A stretch of 64,000 nt of DNA from NCBI RefSeq assembly GCF_013282625.1, contig NZ_CP054020.1, positions 1,736,001 to 1,800,000 on the forward strand, written 5' to 3'. A program made the position numbers and the translations under genes. The notes below the pieces were generated by a model, which was not told where the DNA came from, made no database searches, and worked only from the letters and a program-made list of their open reading frames with translations. This stretch comes from Thiomicrorhabdus xiamenensis (GTDB lineage Bacteria > Pseudomonadota > Gammaproteobacteria > Thiomicrospirales > Thiomicrospiraceae). Shown here in pieces: positions 47,013 through 56,004 of the stretch. Numbering within the stretch: the stretch's first letter is position 1; each line of letters opens with the position of its first letter.

Positions 47013-47286
47013 TAACTGGACTCACCCTTCAAAGATTAGCTTCTATTTAAAAGGCAATAAGAGGAATTGTCAAAAAATTGACGTGCTTTTTACGAATTAG
47101 TGCGTAAAGATAATTTACTTTCAGATTTAATTTGCTCTGGAAAGAGAGAATAAAGCTAAGCACTTGAATTAAAAAGATTATTTAACATTCTAATTTAGAA
47201 GAAAAAAACCAACACATTGACTATTGCCAAGACCTGCGGGTAGACAGGGATAATTTTCTTCTATTTAGTTAATTCAACGCAACTTT
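47013..47286 (-). other. AT-rich regulatory region upstream of flrA
   Basis: No gene. It contains the sigma-70-type flrA promoter (47045-47073) and AT-rich upstream DNA where global regulators could act. A small CCTG/CAGG hairpin without a T-run lies near the fliT end. No clear terminator was found for fliT. Confidence 0.5.
47045..47073 (-). promoter_or_regulatory. sigma-70 promoter of flrA
   Basis: Minus strand TTGACA (perfect, 47068-47073), 17-nt spacer, TTAAAT (4/6, 47045-47050). The predicted start site is about 26 nt before the flrA ATG. It fits a top-tier gene not dependent on sigma-54 or FliA. Confidence 0.7.
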
Positions 47287-47607
47287 TTAAAGATTGACAT
47301 ACTTGCGAACGGATTTATTCGCGTTCAAATCTTTGGAAAACGCCTGGACTAAATTTGCCTGTTTCTTTTCAAGGAGGGTTTGTAGCTGATCAGCATCTTT
47401 TTGCAAAATCGGACGAATGACTTCAAGTGCGACACCGTGTTTGGTCACCATCTCTTCCAATAACGTTTGCCACTGTATTTGCTGGATCTGTAACTCCGAA
47501 AACCGATCCTGCTCAGCCAGAAGCAGGAGGTTTTTTGACGAGCTAAGCAGCTTCAATTTATCTTTACGAAGCTGCTCAGGAGAAGTCTGTAATTCTGAAT
47601 TCGTCAT
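47287..47607 (-). CDS. FliT-like flagellar chaperone
   Basis: A 106-residue all-helical, Gln/Leu/Lys-rich soluble protein. Sequence alone is weak, but its size, helical content and place directly behind fliD-fliS fit FliT, the chaperone of the cap protein FliD and (in enterics) of FliI/FliJ. Proteins in this position are highly divergent. It starts at ATG 47607, 6 bp after fliS. Confidence 0.6.
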   Translation of the reverse strand: MTNSELQTSPEQLRKDKLKLLSSSKNLLLLAEQDRFSELQIQQIQWQTLLEEMVTKHGVALEVIRPILQKDADQLQTLLEKKQANLVQAFSKDLNANKSVRKYVNL

Positions 47608-47613
47608 GGGAAA

Positions 47614-48036
47614 TTACTGCAACTGATCTTTCGAAGCACGCTTGATCTCTTCCGGCATCTGCTGCCAGGCGCCTTGAAGACCGGAAATATGCTCAATTAC
47701 CTCGTCAATCTTGGCAATATCATTCTTAGCCGTCGCTTCAAAAACCGTTCTATGGCAATAGTCATACAGAGAAAACAGATTCTCGGCAACATCTCCACCT
47801 CTTTCCAAATCCACGCCATCCTTTAGGCTGCTGATAATTGCCAGAGCCTTATTGGAAAATTCCGCTTTTTTGGCAAACTGCTTCTGTTCAATAAAAAGTT
47901 TTGCCAGCTTTAGGTTTTTAATTGCGCCGGAATACAGCATATCGACCAGCTTATGCGGGGTCGCTTCCGAAACGGCTGTTTCAACAAAATTCTTCGCGTA
48001 TTGTTGCGCCATTTTATTTTGTGCTGCATAACTCAT
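47614..48036 (-). CDS. fliS: Flagellin export chaperone FliS
   Basis: A 140-residue four-helix chaperone that binds the disordered C-terminus of flagellin. Conserved features: N-terminal AAQNKMAQQYAKN, TPHKLVDMLYSGAIKNLKLA, and the SLKDGVDLERGGDVAENLFS loop followed by LYDYCHRTVFEA. It follows fliD by about 47 bp. Confidence 0.95.
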   Translation of the reverse strand: MSYAAQNKMAQQYAKNFVETAVSEATPHKLVDMLYSGAIKNLKLAKLFIEQKQFAKKAEFSNKALAIISSLKDGVDLERGGDVAENLFSLYDYCHRTVFEATAKNDIAKIDEVIEHISGLQGAWQQMPEEIKRASKDQLQ

Positions 48037-48083
48037 CTTAAACTCCCTTATGTTTTTCTTATATATTGAGCATTCCCATTCAA

Positions 48084-50423
48084 TTAATTATCGTTGCCAC
48101 TGTTAAACGTCGCCGTCAGATAATTTCTTGTTTGCTCTGCACTGGAAAGTATCGACTGCAAAGCAGAAAACTGAAGTTGATATTTCATTAAAAGTCGTTC
48201 ATAACGTGCATCAATCTTTTCTTGTTTCTCGTCGTACTGTGTATTTTTATCGTTCAAGCTGTCAATTCGCTGAGATACCAGACCGTTTTCATCTTCAAAA
48301 AGATTATTGATTACCTCTTCCATGCGACTTGCAAAGCCCTGGGTAAAGTTAATCGAACCGCGAGCACCTGTTGCCCCGCCAAGTACTTCAAATTGCAAGC
48401 CGCGCACTTCTGCCGGCTCGGTTCCGATAACCGCATAATCGGAAATATTGATCCGACGACCATCTTCAGAAGAGGCATAGGCCCCGATATTCAGCGTACC
48501 GGTCGCGGTGGTAATTGTACCGTCAACATTCTGACCCACATCCGCAATCGCGCTTCCATCGGCAAAACCAGCGTTCGCCAGACCGGAGAAGTTGCTTAGA
48601 TCAATATTGGAAAAAGCCCCAAAACGGCTGGAACTGATATTGAGAATCCCACCTTCGGTCGAAACCGATACCGATGCGCCTACCGCTTGAACTTCGGCAT
48701 TGTTATTGATTCCCGATTGAATACGTCCCGCCAGCTCGGAAAGTGTATAGTCCCCGGCAGCAATCGTTAAAGTAGAACTGTTAGCGTCATCGATCACAAA
48801 ATCAAAACTACCGTCTGCTGCCAGATTAATCAAATTTTCACCGGTGTAATCGGTCTGCGTGAAGCCTTGATTGGAGAGGCCGGTAACATTCGAAAGTGAA
48901 ACCGAACCCTGACCCGCTGCGGCATTGAATTCAAAGCGCGATTGCGTCGAATCGTACGACAGACTAACCACACTGGCTCCAAACGCAGTATCGACCACGC
49001 CTTGCATTGCCGCCACCAAATCGTCTTTGCTTGCATAATCACCGGCAATACTGCTGAAATCAATGATTTGACTGCCCGAAGCACCGGTGGTCATGGTAAA
49101 CCCGGCATTCGCATCCAACGTTAAAACAGCTTGCTGATCATACACTTGACCGGAAGCAACCTGCTGATCCGTTCCGGCGCTTACCGCACCGGAAGCCACC
49201 GTTGCACGATCGGCCAATTGGGTAATATCCAAAGTATAAGAACCTGCTTGTGTACGGTCATTACCGCTTAATACATTAACCAGAGGGTCGTCCGAAGACC
49301 CGCCTTTGGAAAACAACGATTTCAGTGCATCCAGGTTCGAAGCGGCCACTTCCTCAAAGCGCGCCTGATCAAAACTCATCTGACCTTCAAGATCGATACT
49401 GAGACCGATTACCGACAGACTGTTATAAGGCGAATTAATCTGATCCAGAGTACCACGCAAAGAAGTTTGCAGTTCACTGCGTACCTGGCGTAGCAAAGAA
49501 GATCCGGCCAAATCGCCCCAGTACTCATACTCTTCGGAGTCCTGCTGATCCGAGGTCAAGGATTCGTAAGAACCCAACTCGTCAAGAATAGTATCCAACT
49601 GATTGTAGACATCGACAAAAGACTGTATCGATTCAACCACCGAATTCGTATCCTGATTGACGGACAAAGTATTAACCGTTCCCGGTTGCGCCGATTTAAG
49701 GTCAATCTGCATTCCTGGAATCACTTCATCGAACTGGTTGGTTGAACTGGTTACCGCCAGACCGTTCACCACCATAATCGCATCCTGAGCGACGGAGGTC
49801 GTCGTTAACCCATTGGTATCAAAATCGGCCAGACCGGAGATCTGCATCTCATTGGCCGCACCGGTATTCTGCGAGGTAAACATCAACTGATAACCGTTTC
49901 CGGTATTGATAATCGAAGCATTGACACCGTAATCACCGCTGTTGATGGTTTTCTGCAACCCTTCCAAGGTGTTATTGGTCGCATCGACGGTAATATTGTG
50001 CGTGCTGCCGGCAATCGAAATGCTCAGGGTTCCGGATGAAATGGTATCCGAAGCAGAGCTGTATATTTTATTCGCGACCTGAGTGTTGGCCTGAGCAAGT
50101 TGTCTCGCTTCAATCTGATAGCTCCCGCTCACAACAGAGCCGGTGACCGTACCGGAGACAACGGCATCATTCGAAGACGAAACAGCCGACTGCATAAAGG
50201 TGTCCGGATTCGAAAGATCCTGCAAATAGGTTTTAAACGCCGAAACATTCGACTGCAGATAGGTCAAAGCGTTTAATTCGGTATTGGTTTTATCCCGATT
50301 ACTCTCCAAAATCGCTTTCGGGCCAGCAACTTCCGCTTCAGCCAAAACTTTTGACATATTACCAATATCAAAGGTGCTATTAGTCAGGGAGTTTAAGAGC
50401 GTAGTACCAATTTCATTTGCCAT
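48084..50423 (-). CDS. fliD: Flagellar filament cap protein FliD (extended)
   Basis: Cap that folds exported flagellin at the filament tip. 779 residues, whereas common FliD is about 450-500. The N-terminal D0/D1 leg (FDIGNMSKVLAEAEVAGPKA), a domain with flagellin-IN-like motifs, and the C-terminal coiled leg (ERLLMKYQLQFSALQSILSS) are present. The extra 250-300 residues lie between about 400 and 690 as Gly/Ser/Asp-rich beta-type repeats. It is driven by a consensus sigma-28 promoter and is the first gene of fliD-fliS-fliT. Confidence 0.92.
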   Translation of the reverse strand: MANEIGTTLLNSLTNSTFDIGNMSKVLAEAEVAGPKAILESNRDKTNTELNALTYLQSNVSAFKTYLQDLSNPDTFMQSAVSSSNDAVVSGTVTGSVVSGSYQIEARQLAQANTQVANKIYSSASDTISSGTLSISIAGSTHNITVDATNNTLEGLQKTINSGDYGVNASIINTGNGYQLMFTSQNTGAANEMQISGLADFDTNGLTTTSVAQDAIMVVNGLAVTSSTNQFDEVIPGMQIDLKSAQPGTVNTLSVNQDTNSVVESIQSFVDVYNQLDTILDELGSYESLTSDQQDSEEYEYWGDLAGSSLLRQVRSELQTSLRGTLDQINSPYNSLSVIGLSIDLEGQMSFDQARFEEVAASNLDALKSLFSKGGSSDDPLVNVLSGNDRTQAGSYTLDITQLADRATVASGAVSAGTDQQVASGQVYDQQAVLTLDANAGFTMTTGASGSQIIDFSSIAGDYASKDDLVAAMQGVVDTAFGASVVSLSYDSTQSRFEFNAAAGQGSVSLSNVTGLSNQGFTQTDYTGENLINLAADGSFDFVIDDANSSTLTIAAGDYTLSELAGRIQSGINNNAEVQAVGASVSVSTEGGILNISSSRFGAFSNIDLSNFSGLANAGFADGSAIADVGQNVDGTITTATGTLNIGAYASSEDGRRINISDYAVIGTEPAEVRGLQFEVLGGATGARGSINFTQGFASRMEEVINNLFEDENGLVSQRIDSLNDKNTQYDEKQEKIDARYERLLMKYQLQFSALQSILSSAEQTRNYLTATFNSGNDN

Positions 50424-50492
50424 TTCAGGACTCCTTAGGCTTTCTTTCGATCAGTCAGCCCAATCAAAACAATCATCTTACTTATATTTGTA

Positions 50493-50519
50493 TTATCGGC
50501 AGGAAAAGTCAAAACTTTA
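50493..50519 (-). promoter_or_regulatory. sigma-28 (FliA) promoter of fliD, consensus match
   Basis: Minus strand TAAAGTTT, an 11-nt spacer, then GCCGATAA: exact match to the FliA consensus in both boxes and spacing. It begins immediately after the T-run of the flaG terminator and lies about 70 nt before the fliD ATG. Confidence 0.93.
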
Positions 50520-50522
50520 AAT

Positions 50523-50547
50523 AAAAAAAGCGGCCATAAAGACCGCT
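50523..50547 (-). terminator. Terminator of the fliC-flaG transcript
   Basis: Minus strand AGCGG/CCGCT stem followed by seven T, 24 bp past the second flaG stop. Its T-run leads directly into the sigma-28 promoter of fliD. Confidence 0.82.
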
Positions 50548-50570
50548 AAACACACAAGGGAACTGGTTAC

Positions 50571-51044
50571 TCAGGCCTGCTCATCTGTCAGCAAACCTGT
50601 TGGAAATTGAGAGGTTTCAGAATTCTGCTTCTGTAACGCCAGATAATCTGAAATATTCTTGGAGATATTTAAGAACGCTTCGGACGGAATCTGTCTGATC
50701 ACTTCGTCGGTTTCGTTATTCTTAATTATAATCACCATTTTCTGCGATGATTCATCTTTTTCAAAACGCAGATAATTCTGCAGTTTTTCCAGCTGCTGAT
50801 TGATTCTTTCCAGATTCGCATCGACTTTCTGGGAACCGCCATCAACAACTTGTAAATTCTTGGCCGCAACATCCGATTTTGTTTGCACATCGTCAGTCAC
50901 TTGAGCCGTTTGCCCCCCGACAAGCTGTTCCGGGGATTGTGAAACAGACGAACTCCGAGTATTGGTATTCGCCTGCTCACTCAAGGTTTTAGAGACATAG
51001 ACAGACTCAGAACGCAGTGGTGAAATACCGTAACCTTCTGCCAT
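50571..51044 (-). CDS. flaG: FlaG family protein (copy 2)
   Basis: A 157-residue FlaG-domain protein. The C-terminal domain shows the signature beta-hairpin and helix (MVIIIKNNETDEVIRQIPSE) and ends QFPTGLLTDEQA. The N-terminal 90 residues are low-complexity. FlaG proteins modulate filament length or stability; mechanism unclear. 29 bp downstream of the first flaG. Confidence 0.88.
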   Translation of the reverse strand: MAEGYGISPLRSESVYVSKTLSEQANTNTRSSSVSQSPEQLVGGQTAQVTDDVQTKSDVAAKNLQVVDGGSQKVDANLERINQQLEKLQNYLRFEKDESSQKMVIIIKNNETDEVIRQIPSEAFLNISKNISDYLALQKQNSETSQFPTGLLTDEQA

Positions 51045-51073
51045 CGGATGCCTCCTGTAAAAAACCTTATTGT

Positions 51074-51466
51074 TTATATGATTTCATTGATTAAGCTACC
51101 TGTCAAACCTTCAGACGGAGCTCCCGTTTGGTTAACCCCTTCTAAGTATGCTTGAAGCTGATGGAGCATCCTTAAAGCATCTTCGGAAGGAATTTGTCTA
51201 ATCAACTCATCCGTTGCCTTATCCACTACTTGAACCACTGTTGAATCAGATCCCTGATCGACACTGAAAGTAACGGATTGTTGAAGCTTGCTCATCAGCC
51301 GGTTAAGGCTTTCCGCTTGAGCAACTAACTCTTCCTGAGAGACTTCTTTTACCTCAGAAACTGAGGTGGCTGAATTAACAACCGGGTCAGGTGTATTAGA
51401 CTTCTCCTGCCCTGTCAGTTTATTCACTGACTGAGCGGGAGATGATGTCATTGATGTAATATCCAT
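51074..51466 (-). CDS. flaG: FlaG family protein (copy 1)
   Basis: A 130-residue FlaG-domain protein (VQVVDKATDELIRQIPSEDA, C-terminal GLTGSLINEII) with a Ser/Thr-rich N-terminus. ATG 51466 follows AGGAGGTGATC, a near-perfect Shine-Dalgarno; the GTG two codons earlier overlaps it and is unlikely. 30 bp behind the flagellin. Confidence 0.9.
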   Translation of the reverse strand: MDITSMTSSPAQSVNKLTGQEKSNTPDPVVNSATSVSEVKEVSQEELVAQAESLNRLMSKLQQSVTFSVDQGSDSTVVQVVDKATDELIRQIPSEDALRMLHQLQAYLEGVNQTGAPSEGLTGSLINEII

Positions 51467-51496
51467 GATCACCTCCTACTCAATCATGCCCTGATA

Positions 51497-52321
51497 TTAT
51501 CGGAGCAGTGACAGAACGTTTTGCGAGTTAGAGTTAGCCTGACTCAACATGCTCATACCGGCCTGCTGTAGAACCTGGGTACGTGCTAGGTTTGCAGATT
51601 CCTTAGCGAAGTCAGCGTCTTGAATACGTGAGCGCGCCGCGTTCATGTTTTCATTAACGTTAGCCAAGTTAGAAACTGTACTTTCTAGACGGTTTTGTAC
51701 CGCACCCCATTTTGCACGGAATTCATTGATTGATCCCAATTTGGTATCAATCGAAGTGATTGCAGTCGAAGCGGCTGTTGCTGTTGAAATGGTCAATCCA
51801 CCAAGATCAGACCCCAAAGTCAATGCATCATAGGTCGATAGTTTTACTTGGTTTGCCGAACCGACTTGCCATCCGACGTGTACGCTGAATTGAGTAGCCG
51901 AGCCATTCAACAAGTTTTTATCATTAAAGCTGGTTGTTTCACCAACACGTTTGATTTCAGCCGCAAGCTGAGAGTACTCGGTGTTCATCTGTGCACGGTT
52001 CTCATCCGAATAAGTACCGTTCAATGCCTGAACACCCAACTCACGCATACGCTGCATCATATTGACCACTTCTTCCATGGATCCATCCATAGTTTGTGCC
52101 AAACTGATACCATCGTTAGCATTACGGATCGCTTGGTCAGTACCTCTAATCTGCGAGGTCATACCGGTAGCGATTGCCAGACCTGCCGCATTATCTTTTG
52201 CGCCGTTAATTTCCAAACCAGAAGTCAAACGCTCCATCGAAGTAGATTGTTCAACCGTAGTTTTATCCAAAATACGAGTCGCATTGATGGCGGCCATATT
52301 TGTATTGATTACCATTGCCAT
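51497..52321 (-). CDS. fliC: Flagellin (copy A)
   Basis: A 274-residue flagellin of the short type: conserved D0/D1 ends only, no hypervariable D2/D3. N-terminal INTNMAAINATRILDK and SMERLTSGLEINGAKDNAAG; C-terminal NMNAARSRIQDADFAKESAN and AGMSMLSQANSNSQNVLSLL. The middle is rich in Ser/Thr, the likely O-glycosylation sites for the operon downstream. The Shine-Dalgarno AAAAAGGAGAT is strong. Tandem with copy B. Confidence 0.96.
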   Translation of the reverse strand: MAMVINTNMAAINATRILDKTTVEQSTSMERLTSGLEINGAKDNAAGLAIATGMTSQIRGTDQAIRNANDGISLAQTMDGSMEEVVNMMQRMRELGVQALNGTYSDENRAQMNTEYSQLAAEIKRVGETTSFNDKNLLNGSATQFSVHVGWQVGSANQVKLSTYDALTLGSDLGGLTISTATAASTAITSIDTKLGSINEFRAKWGAVQNRLESTVSNLANVNENMNAARSRIQDADFAKESANLARTQVLQQAGMSMLSQANSNSQNVLSLLR

Positions 52322-52357
52322 GATATATCTCCTTTTTCAACTTTGTTAGTCGTGCCC

Positions 52358-52383
52358 TAGTCGGCTTGCTAACTATTTTGTTA
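52358..52383 (-). promoter_or_regulatory. Weak candidate sigma-28 promoter of flagellin A
   Basis: Minus strand TAACAAAA-N10-GCCGACTA (-10 box 6/8 to GCCGATAA, -35 box poor, spacer one short). The surrounding 143-bp gap (52322-52464) also holds the palindrome GTGGATCCAC inside a GTAAAG/CTTTAC stem that could end the copy B transcript. Tentative. Confidence 0.3.
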
Positions 52384-52464
52384 TCCGCCAACTAGGTGGC
52401 AGATTCTTTTTGGGTTACCCCAAATTCAGTTCTGTAAAGTGGATCCACCTGGCCGCTTTACCAA

Positions 52465-53289
52465 TTATTGCAGCAACTGCAGTACATTTTGTGACTGTTG
52501 ATTAGCCTGGCTAAGCATGCTCATACCCGCTTGCTGCAGAACCTGTGTTCTTGCCAGGTTGGCAGATTCGGAAGCGAAGTCTGCATCCAGCGTTCTTGAA
52601 CGCGCTGCGTTCATGTTTTCGTTAACGTTTGCCAAGTTGGAAACGGTGCTTTCAAGTCGATTCTGAACCGCACCCCATTTCGCACGGAATTCATTGATTG
52701 ACCCCAATTTGGTATCGATTGAAGTAATGGCAGTTGAAGCTTTCGATGCAGTGCTAAGAGTAAGAGTACCAAGACTACTTCCCAACGCATCAACATTGTA
52801 GGTAGAAACTTTAATTTGATTCGCTGATCCTACTTGCCAACCAACATGGACGCTGAAAGTATCATTTGAACCATTCATCAATTTTTTGTCATTGAATGCA
52901 GTTGTCAATCCAACTCGAGAAATTTCAGCCGCCAACTGTTTGTACTCTGTATCCATCTGAAAGCGGTTTTCATCGGAATAGGTTCCGTTCAATGCCTGAA
53001 CACCCAACTCACGCATACGCTGCATCATATTAACCACTTCTTCCATGGCACCATCCATAGTCTGTGACAAGCTGATACCGTCATTCGCATTACGAATCGC
53101 CTGATCCGTACCACGAATCTGCGTGGTCATTTTGGTCGTTACCGCTAAGTTCGCAGCATCATCAGCTGCTTTATTAATTCGCAACCCTGAAGTCAAACGT
53201 TCCATAGAAGTTGACTGATCTTTTGAAGTTGTATCCAGAATACGTACCGCGTTCAGGGAAGCCATATTTGTGTTGATTACCATTGCCAT
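52465..53289 (-). CDS. fliC: Flagellin (copy B)
   Basis: A second 274-residue flagellin, tandem to copy A and sharing long identical segments (for example NEFRAKWGAVQNRLEST and the end of the spoke). It differs at the N-terminal spoke (GLRINKAADDAANLAVTTKM instead of GLEINGAKDNAAGLAIATGM) and in the central surface loop. Shine-Dalgarno ACAAGGAGAAATATC. It ends NQQSQNVLQLLQ. Which copy is major cannot be told from sequence. Confidence 0.96.
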   Translation of the reverse strand: MAMVINTNMASLNAVRILDTTSKDQSTSMERLTSGLRINKAADDAANLAVTTKMTTQIRGTDQAIRNANDGISLSQTMDGAMEEVVNMMQRMRELGVQALNGTYSDENRFQMDTEYKQLAAEISRVGLTTAFNDKKLMNGSNDTFSVHVGWQVGSANQIKVSTYNVDALGSSLGTLTLSTASKASTAITSIDTKLGSINEFRAKWGAVQNRLESTVSNLANVNENMNAARSRTLDADFASESANLARTQVLQQAGMSMLSQANQQSQNVLQLLQ

Positions 53290-53385
53290 GATATTTCTCC
53301 TTGTGTGAGATTCTGTGTGTGTTTGTAACTATTATTTTTATTTGTTTGCTTTTTTAAGCTGAGACATTTCTTGCCTTCAATAGGG

Positions 53386-53411
53386 TTAACGACTCAAACA
53401 AAAAAACTTTA
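53386..53411 (-). promoter_or_regulatory. Candidate sigma-28 promoter of flagellin B
   Basis: Minus strand TAAAGTTT (perfect -35, 53404-53411), 10-nt spacer, GTCGTTAA (6/8 to GCCGATAA, 53386-53393). The spacer is one base short of consensus. It lies about 100 nt before the ATG, after the terminator of the glycosylation operon. Confidence 0.5.
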
Positions 53412-53424
53412 GATTTTTTTTAAA

Positions 53425-53456
53425 AAAATAAAAAAAGCGGCCTATAGCCGCTTTTG
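53425..53456 (-). terminator. Terminator of the glycosylation operon
   Basis: Minus strand AAAGCGGC/GCCGCTTT stem (434-441 with 447-454) with a short loop and a long T-run, 22 bp past the stop of the Maf-type gene. Confidence 0.88.
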
Positions 53457-53477
53457 TACACAGGAAAATCAGAGTGT

Positions 53478-55961
53478 TTAAGGTAATTGAGCCGCCAGAC
53501 CGGCCAAGGTTTTCTGGTATGCGGATGCCGCCTCTTCACGACTGAAAGATTCAAGACGCTGGCGAGCCTGATCAAAACGTTGCAAATCAATCAGGTGCTG
53601 TACCTGCTTCAATTGTGTCTGAGCATCTTGCGGATGTTTTTGCAGATACATTTCAAGTACACCGCTTGCCGCCTCTTTACTGCCCATTAAATCCAGCATG
53701 TCGGCATACGGAACCATATACTCTAATGAGAAATGACACAATTGTTCGAGAATATTCAATGTCGAACTGTGATCGGCTTGTCTTGTTGAAATACCCAATG
53801 CAAATTTCAGTGCATTGTGGCGCAGGAATGGCGTAACAACACTCTGATAACGGAGCAAGGCCTCCGCCTCTTGATTATTCAGTTCCATCCACATCGCTTC
53901 GGCAATTCTCGCGATATCAAGCTTCAATGACGTTTCCTGCTCAGGCCATTCCTGTTTAGACATGAAATCCAATGAATCGTATAACTCTTGTGAATCTCGA
54001 TCTCGGTAGGCTTTTTCTATCCGTTGATACAAAGACTTAAGATTGGTGCTTCTTTTTTTCAGGTTCGCCACTTGCTTGGTTTCTTTAACTTGCAGAACAT
54101 CCCTAAACAGGCCAATTGATTCTTCAATAATCAATCTATCTTCATCTTGCTCAGGCACTCCGTGCCAATTCTGCCAACATAGAGCCCGGCCAAACTGGTT
54201 CAGCTTTTCCCACTCGCTAAAGAGCGGTGACAGATTTTGCCGAGTCTTTAATTCTCTTTCTCTTAATTGCAGACGCTGCTCCGATAATCTGATCTGTTCC
54301 AGAAACCTTTCGGTCGCCTGTTGCACACCATTGAAAAACGAGTGCAGCTGTTCGCTGACCTCTTCCTGCGACATGTTCGTTTCGTCGGAAACATGCTGAA
54401 AACTGCCTGTGAACGAGCTGTAATCATAGTGAAAAAGAGTATCTCCGTCTTCACCGATCAATTTATTGACTTTATTTTTGGCTTTAAGGACTTTCTTAAC
54501 AATTTTCGAATCCTCTTGCCCGTCGCTGTACAGCTTAGGGATAAACTTGACGGCTTGTTTCGCTTCGTTTATCAAATCCAGAAAACGTCGTTTTTGTTTT
54601 TCAATCTGCTTTTTCGTTGATTGCAGGTGCTTCAACACTTCCTCTGGAGAAAGGCTTAACTGTGTGCGTAACTCACTCATTAATGCCAAAGTCTGCTCGG
54701 TATCGGTAAAAGAGATGCTTTCCTGAGGAATATAACTTACCCCTTCTATATAAGCGGCATCGAGACTTAAATGAAGAAAATTCAATTCCGCATTCTGTCC
54801 TTTGTAGTGTTTAACCTGCTGCTCGATCGTATCCCGACTGATTGCATAACGCGGTTGTGTACTGACCCACTTACCGGCATTGTTTTTCACCTTCTGCAGA
54901 TCGGAGAACATAAAGGTCCCCCCGATCTGAGCTTCATCACTGCTGGACTCATATGCTTGACCGCCGGGAAAGCAGAGATCTACACCGGAAAAAATAAAAT
55001 TCTCGCAGCCTAATTCAAACGCCAGATGGAGCGCGGTATTGATAACATTCGGCCCAGGCGCATTAAGATTCTCTTCGCCCTTGGTTAACCAGGGAAATTT
55101 CGCCCCCGTATAAGCTTTAAGTCCCGACCACTGGGAAAGAATAGCGGAATTGATATGGTAGGAATTGAGCAAAACCGACTGATCGGCAAACTGAAAAATA
55201 CCTTTTGAGTTATCGAAGCTGACATCATGCGGATCAACCGAGATAAAGAAATCCGGAGTAATCCCCTCTTTGGCCAATCTACGCGCGATACGGGCCGCCG
55301 AAAAAATAACCATTCCTTCCCGGTTTTCTCTAATCCATTCGATAGACTGATCCAATGTCGGACCGCCCCCCAGAATTAAAGCCGTAGTACCTTCAAGAGC
55401 CTGTCTTAGGTTGATAAAAGGAACGTTATTGTCGGCAAGATTATTCAGTTGCGCGTCAATAAAAGGCTTTGAATTCAGAGAGATCAATTCTTTGGATATG
55501 AACTTATTGTAGCGTTCCTCAACCGAAGTCCACAAAGCGCGCATAATGCTTTCCGGTTGAGAATCCAGAACACCGATCGAGCGTACCAGACGCACTCTTT
55601 GCTGTACGACATAGTTCATATGCGAAACAGCTAAAAGTGCCAGATCATAATCACTGGGAACAACAAAAATTGATTTTTCTTCAATATCATTCAATTCCCG
55701 GCTTTCAATGACTTCCGGCAATTCGATAAAAACGTAGGATGTGCTTTCCGGTAACTCCGGATGATTTTTAAGATATTCATACAACAGACCAGAGTCCGAT
55801 CCGACAAAGACATTTAATACATCTTTCTGGAGAACCAGATCGGCGAACTCTTTTTCAAAGACCATTTCCGAAGATTTTTTGGTAAACGACAGGCCATTTA
55901 ATGACTCGTAGTAGGAGTCACCATATTTATTCTGGCTCAATGGCCCCAAATTAAAATCCAT
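53478..55961 (-). CDS. Motility-associated glycosyltransferase (Maf family, DUF115/MptE-like)
   Basis: An 827-residue protein with the Maf core: an N-terminal Rossmann-like part, then TTALILGGGPTLDQSIEWIR (192-211, GGGPTLD) and FFISVDPHDVSFD (238-250), and a C-terminal helical, TPR-like region. Maf proteins transfer pseudaminic or legionaminic acid onto Ser/Thr of flagellin in Campylobacter, Helicobacter, Aeromonas and others. It lies next to flagellin genes and at the end of the nonulosonate operon, which agrees. It is long because of the helical C-terminus. The donor sugar is inferred, not proven. Confidence 0.88.
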   Translation of the reverse strand: MDFNLGPLSQNKYGDSYYESLNGLSFTKKSSEMVFEKEFADLVLQKDVLNVFVGSDSGLLYEYLKNHPELPESTSYVFIELPEVIESRELNDIEEKSIFVVPSDYDLALLAVSHMNYVVQQRVRLVRSIGVLDSQPESIMRALWTSVEERYNKFISKELISLNSKPFIDAQLNNLADNNVPFINLRQALEGTTALILGGGPTLDQSIEWIRENREGMVIFSAARIARRLAKEGITPDFFISVDPHDVSFDNSKGIFQFADQSVLLNSYHINSAILSQWSGLKAYTGAKFPWLTKGEENLNAPGPNVINTALHLAFELGCENFIFSGVDLCFPGGQAYESSSDEAQIGGTFMFSDLQKVKNNAGKWVSTQPRYAISRDTIEQQVKHYKGQNAELNFLHLSLDAAYIEGVSYIPQESISFTDTEQTLALMSELRTQLSLSPEEVLKHLQSTKKQIEKQKRRFLDLINEAKQAVKFIPKLYSDGQEDSKIVKKVLKAKNKVNKLIGEDGDTLFHYDYSSFTGSFQHVSDETNMSQEEVSEQLHSFFNGVQQATERFLEQIRLSEQRLQLRERELKTRQNLSPLFSEWEKLNQFGRALCWQNWHGVPEQDEDRLIIEESIGLFRDVLQVKETKQVANLKKRSTNLKSLYQRIEKAYRDRDSQELYDSLDFMSKQEWPEQETSLKLDIARIAEAMWMELNNQEAEALLRYQSVVTPFLRHNALKFALGISTRQADHSSTLNILEQLCHFSLEYMVPYADMLDLMGSKEAASGVLEMYLQKHPQDAQTQLKQVQHLIDLQRFDQARQRLESFSREEAASAYQKTLAGLAAQLP

Positions 55962-56004
55962 AATACCCTCTTCTGTTTTTGCGCTTTTTTCTGATCTTTG
56001 TTTA

